From: CAVVVS01 sp963751355
Lineage (GTDB): Bacteria > Bacteroidota > Ignavibacteria > Ignavibacteriales > Ignavibacteriaceae
DNA length: 64,000 bases
NCBI GenBank assembly: GCA_963751355.1
Contig: CAVVVS010000115.1
Span: forward strand, 4,927-68,926
Reading direction: 5' to 3'
In this document: positions 10,377 through 18,446 of the stretch, piece by piece
How the letters are laid out: each line of letters begins with the position of its first letter
Position numbering within the stretch: position 1 is the stretch's first letter
The notes under the pieces: generated by a model
What the model saw: only the letters and a program-made list of their open reading frames with translations
Database searches by the model: none
What the model was told of the DNA's origin: nothing
Translations under genes and position numbers: made by a program

Positions 10377-11236
10377 GTTTTATATTTTGATCTAGTAATT
10401 ATTCTGAATACTAAGCTCATAAGTGAAATAAGAATAATAAGAACGAGAGCAGCAGTCCACGCCTGCTGGTTCCAATCTTGAAAAGGAGAAGTTGCGTACT
10501 CATAAATATAAACCGTAAGAGATGCAATTGGCTGGAAAACACTGGTTGACCAAAACCTATTTCCAAGTGCAGTAAATAAGAGTGGTGCGGTTTCTCCGGC
10601 AGCTCTGGCAAGTCCTAATAATATTCCGGTGGCAATTCCTTTCCAGGCAGTCTTTAAAACTATCATTATTGTCGTTTTCCACTTGGGAACTCCCAATGCT
10701 AAACCTGCTTCTCTATAAGAATGAGGGACAAGCCGGATCATTTCCTCAGTGGTGCGGACGATAGTCGGAATCATCAAAATAGCTAAAGCGATTCCTCCAG
10801 CAAGGGCTGAAAAATGTTTCATTGGTAAAACAACAAGCGTATAAGCAACTACTCCCACAACTATTGAAGGAATTCCGCTGAGTACATCAGTAAGAAATCG
10901 AACCAGCCATCCGAATTTATTATCCCCGAATTCAGAAAGATATGTCCCGGCAAAAATGCCGATTGGAATGCCGATTGCCCCGCCTATTCCAATCAAAATT
11001 AATGTTCCCACAATAGCATTTGCCATTCCTCCGCCCGCTACGCCCACGGGTGTCGGAAGCTTTGTAAAAAAGTCTAGATTTAAATAAGCAATTCCTTTGG
11101 AAATGGTATAATAGAAGATAAATATCAATGGCAGTATAGTTATGATAGCTGATATAAAGGAAACTGAAAGCATCACAACATTGGTTGCTTTTCTTCTATA
11201 AAAAGAAATATTTTTATCGCCTGCTTTTATTTCCAT
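10373..11236 (-). CDS. pstA: Phosphate ABC transporter permease PstA
   Basis: 287-residue inner-membrane permease with six hydrophobic segments. It has the ABC-coupling EAA loop (SYREAGLALGVPKWKT) and the PstA-type stretches SGIPSIVVGVVAY and ARAAGETAPLLFTALG. It forms the channel with PstC. It overlaps pstC by 10 bp and pstB by 4 bp, so the whole set is probably one transcript. Confidence 0.95.
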   Translation of the reverse strand: MEIKAGDKNISFYRRKATNVVMLSVSFISAIITILPLIFIFYYTISKGIAYLNLDFFTKLPTPVGVAGGGMANAIVGTLILIGIGGAIGIPIGIFAGTYLSEFGDNKFGWLVRFLTDVLSGIPSIVVGVVAYTLVVLPMKHFSALAGGIALAILMIPTIVRTTEEMIRLVPHSYREAGLALGVPKWKTTIMIVLKTAWKGIATGILLGLARAAGETAPLLFTALGNRFWSTSVFQPIASLTVYIYEYATSPFQDWNQQAWTAALVLIILISLMSLVFRIITRSKYKT

Positions 11237-12255
11237 TTTCGTTCAACGCCCCAAACAAGTATATGAGCAAGAATATTTATTATAATTGTTATAATGAATA
11301 GAACTAATGCCAATTCAATCAACGCATTTAAATATAAATCAGATGTTGCTTCGGTAAACTCATTAGCAAGCACACTTGCCATTGTATAAGAAGGTTTTAA
11401 AAGTGAAGCCGATATTTCGGGACGATTACCGATTACCATTGTCACCGCCATTGTTTCTCCAATAGCTCTTCCCAACCCAAGCATTATTGCACCCACCAAT
11501 CCGGACTTTGCATTACCTAAAACAATTTTGGTAACCTCCCACTTTGTTGCGCCCAAAGCAAAGGCAGCTTCTCTTTGATTTGATGGCACAGCTTTTAGTA
11601 CATCACGGGATATTGATGAAATTATCGGAAGAACCATTATCGATAATATTATTGCGGCTGCAAGCATTCCATAGCCGTAAGGTGCGCCTTGAAAGAAAGG
11701 TGAATTTGGAAATTCATTCTGCAGATACGGTTCAACTACCTCACGAAGGAACGGGACTAATACAAATATTCCCCATAATCCATAAATAACGCTTGGTATG
11801 CCTGCCAATAGTTCAGTTAAAAAAGATAATGGTTTTTCAAGCCATCCGGGCGCAAGTTCGGATAAAAAAACAGCAACGCTTATACCTAGAGGTACAGCAA
11901 TTAAAAGAGCAAGCAATGAAGAAACTAATGTTCCAAAAATCATCGGCAGTGCACCGAAGACCTGGTTAATTGCAGGATCCCAGGTTGAGTTTACTAAAAA
12001 GTGCAGTCCGAATTTACGAATGGAAAGAACGGAATGGGAATACATTTCCCATCCCATAAAGATTACCAATAAAAAGACCAACACCGCAAAAAACAGTGTT
12101 AGCCTTTCAAAAATCAAATCACCAAGATTTCTGTTTCCCAAAATTTTGTTTAAGAAGGAAGATGATTTTTTTTCTTTGTTCTTCTTAAAATAATTTTGGA
12201 TTTTATCATACGTATCGCTATTGCCTAATTTATCGGCTGAATTTTTTAACACCAA
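11227..12255 (-). CDS. pstC: Phosphate ABC transporter permease PstC
   Basis: 342-residue inner-membrane permease. After a hydrophilic N-terminal stretch of about 50 residues there are six transmembrane segments, with the PstC signatures LLAGIPSVIYGLWG, the EAA loop NQREAAFALGATKWE and GRAIGETMAVTMVIGN. The start is unusual: no ATG is available, and the frame opens with TTG at 12255 followed directly by GTG at 12252, after a weak AGGG. It lies 12 bp after pstS, so the start position may be off by a few codons. Confidence 0.94.
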   Translation of the reverse strand: MVLKNSADKLGNSDTYDKIQNYFKKNKEKKSSSFLNKILGNRNLGDLIFERLTLFFAVLVFLLVIFMGWEMYSHSVLSIRKFGLHFLVNSTWDPAINQVFGALPMIFGTLVSSLLALLIAVPLGISVAVFLSELAPGWLEKPLSFLTELLAGIPSVIYGLWGIFVLVPFLREVVEPYLQNEFPNSPFFQGAPYGYGMLAAAIILSIMVLPIISSISRDVLKAVPSNQREAAFALGATKWEVTKIVLGNAKSGLVGAIMLGLGRAIGETMAVTMVIGNRPEISASLLKPSYTMASVLANEFTEATSDLYLNALIELALVLFIITIIINILAHILVWGVERKWK

Positions 12256-12267
12256 TCCCTATTTCAA

Positions 12268-13302
12268 TTATTTATTGATAAGATTTATTTTTTCAAGATC
12301 CAATTTTTGAACTTGTTTCGGTAACGGTGAATAATAAAGTCCTTGTGCATAACCTTGACCTTTAGTCACAGCCCATTTTAAAAACTTAATCAATGCATCC
12401 GCTTTTGTTTTATCTTTAATTTGTCTCGGAACAACTACCCAGGAAAATCCGCAAATTGGGAAAGCATTTTTACCCGGAGAGTCAGTAATGAGGACACGTA
12501 GATCTTTCGGCATATGCTTAGATGCGCCTGCAGCGGCAGCTGTAACGGTTTTAAAGTTAACTGGCACAACATTACCTGCTTTATTTTTCATTTCCGCATA
12601 AGGCAATTTATTGGTAATAGCATAGGCAAGTTCAACATATCCTATCGCGCCTGCCGTCTGCTTAACTAATCCTGATACTCCTTCATTTCCTTTTCCGCCG
12701 AGACCTACCGGCCAGTTAACTGCAGTACTGAACCCAACTTTCTTTGACCATTCCGGACTTACTTTTGAAAGATAGTTCGTGAAAATGAATGAAGTACCGC
12801 TGCCGTCTGAACGATGAGTAACTAAAATCGCTTTATTGGGAAGATTTTTTCCCGGATTCAATTTAACGATTCTCGGATCATTCCATTTTGTAATTTTGCC
12901 AAGATAGATATCCGCTAAGGTTTCGCCGTCAAGTTTTAACCCGCTGCCGACAGAAGGAAGATTATAGGTAATTGCTTCACCGCCGATGATTATTGGGATA
13001 TGAATTACATCAGTTCCTCGGGCTTTTTTGAATGCGCTCATCTGCTGCCCGGTAAGAGGTGCATCCGAAGCTCCAAAATCAACTGTCCCTTCTGTTACCT
13101 GACGAATACCGCCGCCGCTTCCGATGGAAGCATAGTTAATTTGCACACCTGTCATTTTATTGTACAAGTCAAACCACTTTGAGAATATCGGATAATCAAA
13201 AGTAGACCCGGCACCGTTCAGCCTTACCTGTGCGCTGGTATTGCTTGAAAAAGCTCCGACAAACACAGCTATCATTATTACAAAAAACAATTTATATCTC
13301 AT
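12268..13302 (-). CDS. pstS: Phosphate-binding protein PstS (operon copy)
   Basis: 344-residue periplasmic phosphate-binding protein with a signal peptide (about 1-24, ending TSAQ). Family motifs are LNGAGSTFDYPI near the mature N-terminus, the phosphate-loop SIGSGGGIRQ, DFGASDAPL and RSDGSGTSFIF. It heads the pstSCAB-phoU operon. It shares long identical runs with the second pstS at 14764-15813 (for example LGKITKWND and GAIGYVELAYAI). A Pho-box-like repeat lies 38 bp upstream of its ATG. Confidence 0.95.
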   Translation of the reverse strand: MRYKLFFVIMIAVFVGAFSSNTSAQVRLNGAGSTFDYPIFSKWFDLYNKMTGVQINYASIGSGGGIRQVTEGTVDFGASDAPLTGQQMSAFKKARGTDVIHIPIIIGGEAITYNLPSVGSGLKLDGETLADIYLGKITKWNDPRIVKLNPGKNLPNKAILVTHRSDGSGTSFIFTNYLSKVSPEWSKKVGFSTAVNWPVGLGGKGNEGVSGLVKQTAGAIGYVELAYAITNKLPYAEMKNKAGNVVPVNFKTVTAAAAGASKHMPKDLRVLITDSPGKNAFPICGFSWVVVPRQIKDKTKADALIKFLKWAVTKGQGYAQGLYYSPLPKQVQKLDLEKINLINK

Positions 13303-13339
13303 AATATAACACCTTTACGTTTATTAAATTAAAATGTAT

Positions 13340-13356
13340 TGTTAAGAAATTGTTAA
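13340..13356 (-). promoter_or_regulatory. Putative Pho box upstream of pstS
   Basis: On the minus strand this reads TTAACAATTTCTTAACA, two TTAACA hexamers separated by 5 bp (11-bp period). The identical 17-mer occurs upstream of the porin gene at 14529-14545. TTAACA-N5-TTAACA matches the known Bacillus-type Pho box pattern; the assignment to a PhoB/PhoP-type regulator here is inference. It lies in the 66-bp gap between the porin stop and the pstS start. Confidence 0.65.
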
Positions 13357-13368
13357 ATTTTATATCTC

Positions 13369-14412
13369 TTAAAATTCCCAGAAAAAGGAAACTCTCGGAA
13401 CAACATCACTTTTTCCTCCGCCTTGATATGTGAAGACTTCTATATTAGGAGTTACGCTGACTTTTTTAATAGGATTAAATTGAACACCGGCTAAAATCAG
13501 TGATTTTCCATTATTGCTGATATCAGTATTCAAATCTACATTATCATAACGACCTACGAGTTGAACATTGTCACTTAGATTAGCATAAGCCCAAACAGAA
13601 ATACCATGACCACTCAGAGATTTTGCGGCACTTGTTTTAGATGTAATACCATCCTGCGTTGAGCGTACAAATCCTTCTAAACCTAACGAAAAGACTCCCT
13701 TTTCTTTATAATTCAAGAAAAGCGAACCTACAACACTGCTGTTGTTTTTGCTCTGATTATCATAAGGGTCTACAATCATTGGGGCTGAAGCATAGTCTCC
13801 ATAAACAGTAATTAAAAAATTTGAAGATGGATTAAATTCGAGTAAGCCATAATATCTTTTATATTTATTTGATTCAGGTTTATTACCTGAATTATTTCCC
13901 AGCTTAACCCAATATTTTACAGTTCCACTCTGGTCAATTTTACCTTTTAGATCTATACCTAAATCTCTTGAACCGACTATATGGTTCAAGTCCATTATTG
14001 TTTTTTCAAGATAACGATGTCCCCATGTACCTTCTGAAACGTCGAATGCAGGCGTGGGAGAAAGACCAAAGATAAGATCAGAACCTGAAAATATATTATA
14101 CCATTTCATCCATGCATCTTTAACCATAACTCCTATTGTAGCATCACCGCCCGCTTTGCCAATCTGATCTGTTTCCAAACGAAATCTTGAGGAGAATTGA
14201 TTTGAAAGAGTAAAGTCCCCGGTAAAATAAATTCTTCTGATATTTACACCGTTAACATCTTTCTGACTCGGATCGTGACTGCTTGCGTTGTAAAAAAAGT
14301 CACCAAATGTTAATCCGTGAATTTTTACCTTGGGAAATTCTGTCTTGTTTTGAGCCTGAGAGAAAGTAGCAAAAAAGAGCAGCGAAAATAAAACAATAGA
14401 TAATTTTTTCAT
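13369..14412 (-). CDS. Outer-membrane porin, probably phosphate-linked
   Basis: 347 residues with a cleavable signal (about 1-20, ending SQAQ) and alternating beta-strand pattern to the C-terminal Phe (SFFWEF), as in porins of the OprO/OprP-like group. Strand features include RIYFTGDFTLSNQFSSRFRLETDQ and VQLVGRYDNVDL. It lies directly upstream of pstS on the same strand and has its own TGTTAA-repeat leader, which suggests that it carries phosphate or phosphorylated solutes across the outer membrane. The substrate is inferred from context, not from residues. Confidence 0.75.
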   Translation of the reverse strand: MKKLSIVLFSLLFFATFSQAQNKTEFPKVKIHGLTFGDFFYNASSHDPSQKDVNGVNIRRIYFTGDFTLSNQFSSRFRLETDQIGKAGGDATIGVMVKDAWMKWYNIFSGSDLIFGLSPTPAFDVSEGTWGHRYLEKTIMDLNHIVGSRDLGIDLKGKIDQSGTVKYWVKLGNNSGNKPESNKYKRYYGLLEFNPSSNFLITVYGDYASAPMIVDPYDNQSKNNSSVVGSLFLNYKEKGVFSLGLEGFVRSTQDGITSKTSAAKSLSGHGISVWAYANLSDNVQLVGRYDNVDLNTDISNNGKSLILAGVQFNPIKKVSVTPNIEVFTYQGGGKSDVVPRVSFFWEF

Positions 14413-14649
14413 ATAATTATACTTTTTACTGTTATTAAATAGTTGATTTGAATTCTGAGCCTTTTAAATTTTACATACCAATTATAAGTATAAAAAAACG
14501 AGGTAGTGTTAAGGTAAGATTACGGTTATGTTAAGAAATTGTTAATATGGAATTGCAAGAATTTTGCAGAATGATATATGAAAATTCTGCAACAATTACT
14601 TTGAAGAAAAGGTATTCATATTATTTGTATTGATATTCGTGAACAATAT
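14413..14649. other. Leader of the porin gene, no CDS
   Basis: The 351-bp gap between the porin and the second pstS (14413-14763) holds no gene that I can support. It contains the Pho-box-like array at 14507-14545 and a terminator hairpin at 14650-14683. Confidence 0.6.
14507..14545 (-). promoter_or_regulatory. Putative Pho box array upstream of the porin
   Basis: Four hexamer positions at strict 11-bp spacing on the plus strand: TGTTAA at 14507, GATTAC at 14518 (degenerate), TGTTAA at 14529 and TGTTAA at 14540. On the minus strand the strong pair reads TTAACAATTTCTTAACA, identical to the site before pstS. The array ends about 95 bp upstream of the porin ATG. Direct repeats at one-turn spacing are the usual layout for PhoB-family dimers. 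Confidence 0.65.
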
Positions 14650-14683
14650 ATAGACTAACACCAAAACAACGGTGTTAGTCTAT
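14650..14683 (-). terminator. Hairpin terminator after the second pstS
   Basis: A perfect 13-bp inverted repeat (ATAGACTAACACC at 14650-14662, GGTGTTAGTCTAT at 14671-14683) with an 8-nt loop, 80 bp past the stop of the second pstS. The T-tract on the minus strand is short, so termination may be partial. Confidence 0.65.
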
Positions 14684-14763
14684 TCAAGTAATTTCTTGAA
14701 TGATGTCGTGGAGACTGATTTGAATATTCGTTAGTATCAAATTAGACAGAAAGTACTACAGAA

Positions 14764-15813
14764 TTAATCTATGTTTATCTTTTTCCCATTATAAGTTATA
14801 GATCTGATCTTTGCTTTATTAAGTTTTACAACTGAATTTGGAAGAGGTGCATAATATAGATCCTTTGCGTAAGCTTCTCCTTTTTCCATTGCCCAAAATA
14901 AAAACTTAACTAACTCTTTGGCTTTTATTTCATTATTCATATTTTTATATATTAAAAGCCAGGTAAATCCTGAAATAGGATAAGAATTATTTCCATCCGC
15001 ATCTGTAATTATAACCCTCAAATCAGGAGGCATGTTTTTCGAAGCCCCTTCGGCCGCAGCAGAAACTGAATTAAAATTTGCTTCAACAAATTTTCCTGCT
15101 TTATTTTTCAAAATGGCAAAGTTTAAATTATTTTGAATAGCATATGCCAATTCAACATACCCGATTGCGCCTTTACTCTGTTTGACTAAACCTGTAACCC
15201 CGGCGTTACCTTTTCCGCCCAAACCTTCAGGCCAGCTAACAGCGGTCCCATAATATACTTTGGTTTTCCATTCATCGCTGACTTTAGATAAATAGTTCGT
15301 AAAGATGAAAGTAGTTCCGCTGCCATCAGAACGATGCGCAACAAGGATATGAACATCAGGTAATTTTACATTCGGATTTAATGCTTTAATTTTTTTGTCA
15401 TTCCATTTTGTAATTTTTCCTAAAAATATATCAGCGACAGTTGCTCCATCTAATTTAAGCCCCTTACCAACAGAAGGAAGATTATAACATAACACAACAG
15501 CACCTAAGACGGTTGGGATATGGAGAATTTCCGTTCCCCTTTTTTCTTTGGCATTTTTGAGTTGTTCATTGGACATCGGACCATCGCTTGCACCAAAATC
15601 TACCGTACCTTCTGTTATTTGTCTAATACCCGCGCCGCTGCCAATTGCCTGATAATTAATTTGGACACCGGTTTTATGATGATACAAATCAAACCACTTT
15701 GAATAAATAACAGCCGGGAACGTAGCACCTGCACCGTTTAATTGAACCTGCGAAAAAGTTGGGAAGAAAACAGCAGATAATAAAATAAATAAAGTTACAA
15801 TTCTAATTTTCAT
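14764..15813 (-). CDS. pstS: Second phosphate-binding protein, PstS paralogue
   Basis: 349 residues with a signal peptide (about 1-21, ending TFSQ) and the same motifs as the operon copy: LNGAGATFPAVIYSKWFDLY, AIGSGAGIRQITEG, DFGASDGPM and RSDGSGTTFIF. By eye roughly two thirds of positions are identical to the other PstS, so this looks like a lineage-specific duplication. It is a single-gene unit with its own leader and terminator and no second transporter. It could feed the same PstCA channel with a different affinity. Confidence 0.93.
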   Translation of the reverse strand: MKIRIVTLFILLSAVFFPTFSQVQLNGAGATFPAVIYSKWFDLYHHKTGVQINYQAIGSGAGIRQITEGTVDFGASDGPMSNEQLKNAKEKRGTEILHIPTVLGAVVLCYNLPSVGKGLKLDGATVADIFLGKITKWNDKKIKALNPNVKLPDVHILVAHRSDGSGTTFIFTNYLSKVSDEWKTKVYYGTAVSWPEGLGGKGNAGVTGLVKQSKGAIGYVELAYAIQNNLNFAILKNKAGKFVEANFNSVSAAAEGASKNMPPDLRVIITDADGNNSYPISGFTWLLIYKNMNNEIKAKELVKFLFWAMEKGEAYAKDLYYAPLPNSVVKLNKAKIRSITYNGKKINID

Positions 15814-16168
15814 GATATCCCCTGTCTCAAATGTAAAATAAAATTACTGCTTAGTTATACCTCTTACACCACTAATCAGTTAAAAACAAAAATGGAATTA
15901 TTGTGGATAATTAATTTGATGGATTAACAATATTTGCATTAGATGATCCCCTTTTGAATTTCCTATATGTATATCAATTTCTAATGCTAAATATAACTTA
16001 AAATAACATCATAGTATATTAATAAAATGTTACCTTTGTGTTATCATAACGTTATGTACTAAAATTTCAACTGTGCCAAATTATAAATTCACTGTACTGT
16101 TTCCGAAATGTATGTTGAGTTTGGTATGAACATTATATTCTAATTTTATGGTGAGAACAAGGAATCTA
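15814..16168. other. Leader of the second pstS, no CDS
   Basis: AT-rich gap without a gene that I recognise. It contains three 11-bp-spaced TGTTA-type repeats at 16028-16055 that may regulate the second pstS. Confidence 0.55.
16028..16055 (-). promoter_or_regulatory. Possible distal Pho box of the second pstS
   Basis: Plus-strand hexamers TGTTAC (16028), TGTTAT (16039) and CGTTAT (16050) are spaced exactly 11 bp apart, matching the period and core (GTTA) of the sites before pstS and the porin. The array is about 215 bp upstream of the ATG, far for an activator site, and the hexamers are degenerate. It is therefore a weaker call. Confidence 0.4.
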
Positions 16169-16196
16169 ATGCGGTGAAGTAATCTTTTCACCGCAT
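16169..16196 (-). terminator. Hairpin terminator after the outer-membrane protein gene
   Basis: A perfect 10-bp inverted repeat (ATGCGGTGAA at 16169-16178, TTCACCGCAT at 16187-16196) with an 8-nt loop, 42 bp past the stop of the minus-strand gene 16239-17636. No long T-tract follows on the minus strand. Confidence 0.6.
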
Positions 16197-16238
16197 AAGG
16201 ATTTATAAAATATTTGATTTTTTAATGAGTGATTCCGG

Positions 16239-17636
16239 TTAAAAATTAAACGGAAAAACAAAAGATACCCTTGGTTCAATTCTTTTTTGAGTTTTATAAT
16301 CTATCACATTATCATTAGCGTCGCGGACCGGAGAGAAAGTCCAATTATATAACATCGAAACTATCATGTAAGGAACAGGCTTATAACCCAATTCAAAATA
16401 TAGGTATGAGTTATTATCGACTTTGAATAGTTGTGATTCATTGCCGATGTTTAATTTATCATAACCTCCTCTTACAACGACAGGCAATCCCTCCGGAGAA
16501 ATGTTAGCAACTAGATGAAGTATGCCGCTATTGGGGGTTTTATCGAGCCGTTGATAACTTCCGGTAATATCCAGCACACCTAAAAAATGAAGGCCTAATT
16601 CACCAAAAACCCCGTTATCCGGATCGGTAACCGACGAGAGTAAAGTTGCTTTGCTATAATAAGTACCATTTGCAGAATCAATCCTGTATCTTTGAATTTC
16701 ATACAACGAATTAAAATATGAAGGGATATAATAAGCTTTATTAAATCTTCTTTCAAGTTTCGCAGAAACATTTAATATTCCCAAACCGTTCAGATCAATC
16801 TTAACTCCGGTCGCTACTCCGCTTCCGTAATTTATTATTTTAGCAAAATCAGAATATATCTGAAGATTAAACATGCTCGAATTGATAATCGGTAATCCTA
16901 AATCAACACCTACTATTTGCATTCTTCCTTCGTCTTTTGCAACAATTGTTTGATTCGCAGGAGGAGGAAAAATTGGTAAAATTACCGGTCCCGATTGAGC
17001 GACTTGTGAGAATACAACGCCGGAGTATTTATTAAAATCAACGGCATAAGTTGCCCCGACTTCCAGATTACTAATAATAGGAATATCAGCAGCAGAAGTA
17101 AGTTTCAAAGGTCGTATATAAATTCTGGCACCTACAACACTTGCTTCCGCAAACTGACTATAAATTGATTCAAACCCAAACGGGCCGAAATCAATATCGG
17201 TTACCAACCCAATCTTGCGATTATCAATTGAAGGGCTATTGTTATATTGGTACATGATACTTCCATGACCCAAAGTATAATAATCGAGTGCACCAAGTTT
17301 AATGTAAACCGGGTCGTGTTTTAGTCCATACCTTACATAGCGGATTATGCTGAGATAATCTGAAAAAGTATTGAAATTTTCTTTACGTATATTACCGTTT
17401 TTATTTATATCAAGATTCAAATCAAGTCCGACACCAAAATTTGCAAATGAAATTTCGGGAGTGAAATGAAATCGATAATACATTTCACCGTCTATCCAGT
17501 TTAACCCAAAGCCGCCAGCAATGTTTCCATTACCGGGATATGGGTAATTATTAAAAGGGGAATAATTTTGAGCTTGAGCAAAGGTTGAGATTGAAATAAA
17601 AAGGACAGCTATTACACTAAATAATGTATTTCTCAT
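16239..17636 (-). CDS. Outer-membrane beta-barrel protein of unknown function
   Basis: 465 residues with a signal peptide (about 1-22, ending AQAQ). The rest shows amphipathic strands rich in Gly, Asn and aromatic residues, such as YLYFELGYKPVPYMIVSMLY, and ends in Phe-Pro-Phe-Asn-Phe (RVSFVFPFNF), typical of a barrel C-terminus. I do not recognise a family. It is a single-gene unit with a hairpin terminator downstream. The gap to the next minus-strand gene upstream (17637-17783) shows no feature. Confidence 0.65.
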   Translation of the reverse strand: MRNTLFSVIAVLFISISTFAQAQNYSPFNNYPYPGNGNIAGGFGLNWIDGEMYYRFHFTPEISFANFGVGLDLNLDINKNGNIRKENFNTFSDYLSIIRYVRYGLKHDPVYIKLGALDYYTLGHGSIMYQYNNSPSIDNRKIGLVTDIDFGPFGFESIYSQFAEASVVGARIYIRPLKLTSAADIPIISNLEVGATYAVDFNKYSGVVFSQVAQSGPVILPIFPPPANQTIVAKDEGRMQIVGVDLGLPIINSSMFNLQIYSDFAKIINYGSGVATGVKIDLNGLGILNVSAKLERRFNKAYYIPSYFNSLYEIQRYRIDSANGTYYSKATLLSSVTDPDNGVFGELGLHFLGVLDITGSYQRLDKTPNSGILHLVANISPEGLPVVVRGGYDKLNIGNESQLFKVDNNSYLYFELGYKPVPYMIVSMLYNWTFSPVRDANDNVIDYKTQKRIEPRVSFVFPFNF

Positions 17637-17783
17637 TGCATTAAAATTTAGTTTAGAATTATTTAATTTATTTATCTTAAATATACAATAAAAGTTTAAT
17701 ATAAAAGAATTAGTTCACACAACATCAGATGTAGAATCACTTGAGCAAAAATTTATTCGCATTTTATTATCTAAACTTAATTC

Positions 17784-18446
17784 TCATTTCAATAAAACCA
17801 TTGACCTTGTTTGAGAATATTTTCCTGCCGTAACAGAATAATAATATACTCCGCTGCTCAAAGCCGATCCATCAAAATTGATTGTATATATACCCGGCTG
17901 TTTATAGCCGTAATATTTTTCAAGGATAAGATTCCCAAGGTTATCATAAACTTTAAAAATAACTTTATCACTCTTAGGTAGTTCAATTCTGATATTAGTA
18001 GAAGGATTAAAAGGATTAGGATAATTTTGCAAAATAGAAAAATCTGCCGGTAAATTATTTTTTATTTTTTTTATACCGGAGATAACTGAAACCGTTAAGG
18101 TATCTGAATACTTGATGTCGCCTGTATTGTCAATTTGTTTGAGCCTATATAAATAAGTTTTACCTGATATTACAGTTGAATCTTTAAATGAATAATCTTT
18201 AGGAGAATTACTGGTACCATTACCCTGCACAAAAGAGATATCATCCCATGTGGAATCGGAATATCTCTCGACATTGAATCCAAAGTTATTAACTTCAGTA
18301 GCAGTACCCCAGCTTAATAATACATTCGAACCTGTTAATTGATAATTAAAATATACCAGTTCCACCGGTAAGGTAATTGTTTGACCAAATGAGATAGTAC
18401 AACAAAATAAAAATGCTATTAAATAATGTTTAACTATTCGGCTCAT
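17784..18446 (-). CDS. Small protein made of an FN3-like module and a T9SS sorting domain
   Basis: 220 residues with a signal peptide (about 1-21, ISFGQT). Residues about 26-120 are the same FN3-like module that precedes the sorting domain in the 1015-residue cargo protein (PVELVYF, LLSWGTATE, GFNVER, YRLKQIDNTG). Residues about 130-220 are a type A T9SS sorting domain (NYPNPFNPSTN, YDNLGNLI, GVYYYSV). No other domain is present, so this is a bare sorting unit. Its ATG overlaps the stop of the C25 peptidase gene by 4 bp, so the two are probably made together. Confidence 0.75.
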   Translation of the reverse strand: MSRIVKHYLIAFLFCCTISFGQTITLPVELVYFNYQLTGSNVLLSWGTATEVNNFGFNVERYSDSTWDDISFVQGNGTSNSPKDYSFKDSTVISGKTYLYRLKQIDNTGDIKYSDTLTVSVISGIKKIKNNLPADFSILQNYPNPFNPSTNIRIELPKSDKVIFKVYDNLGNLILEKYYGYKQPGIYTINFDGSALSSGVYYYSVTAGKYSQTRSMVLLK

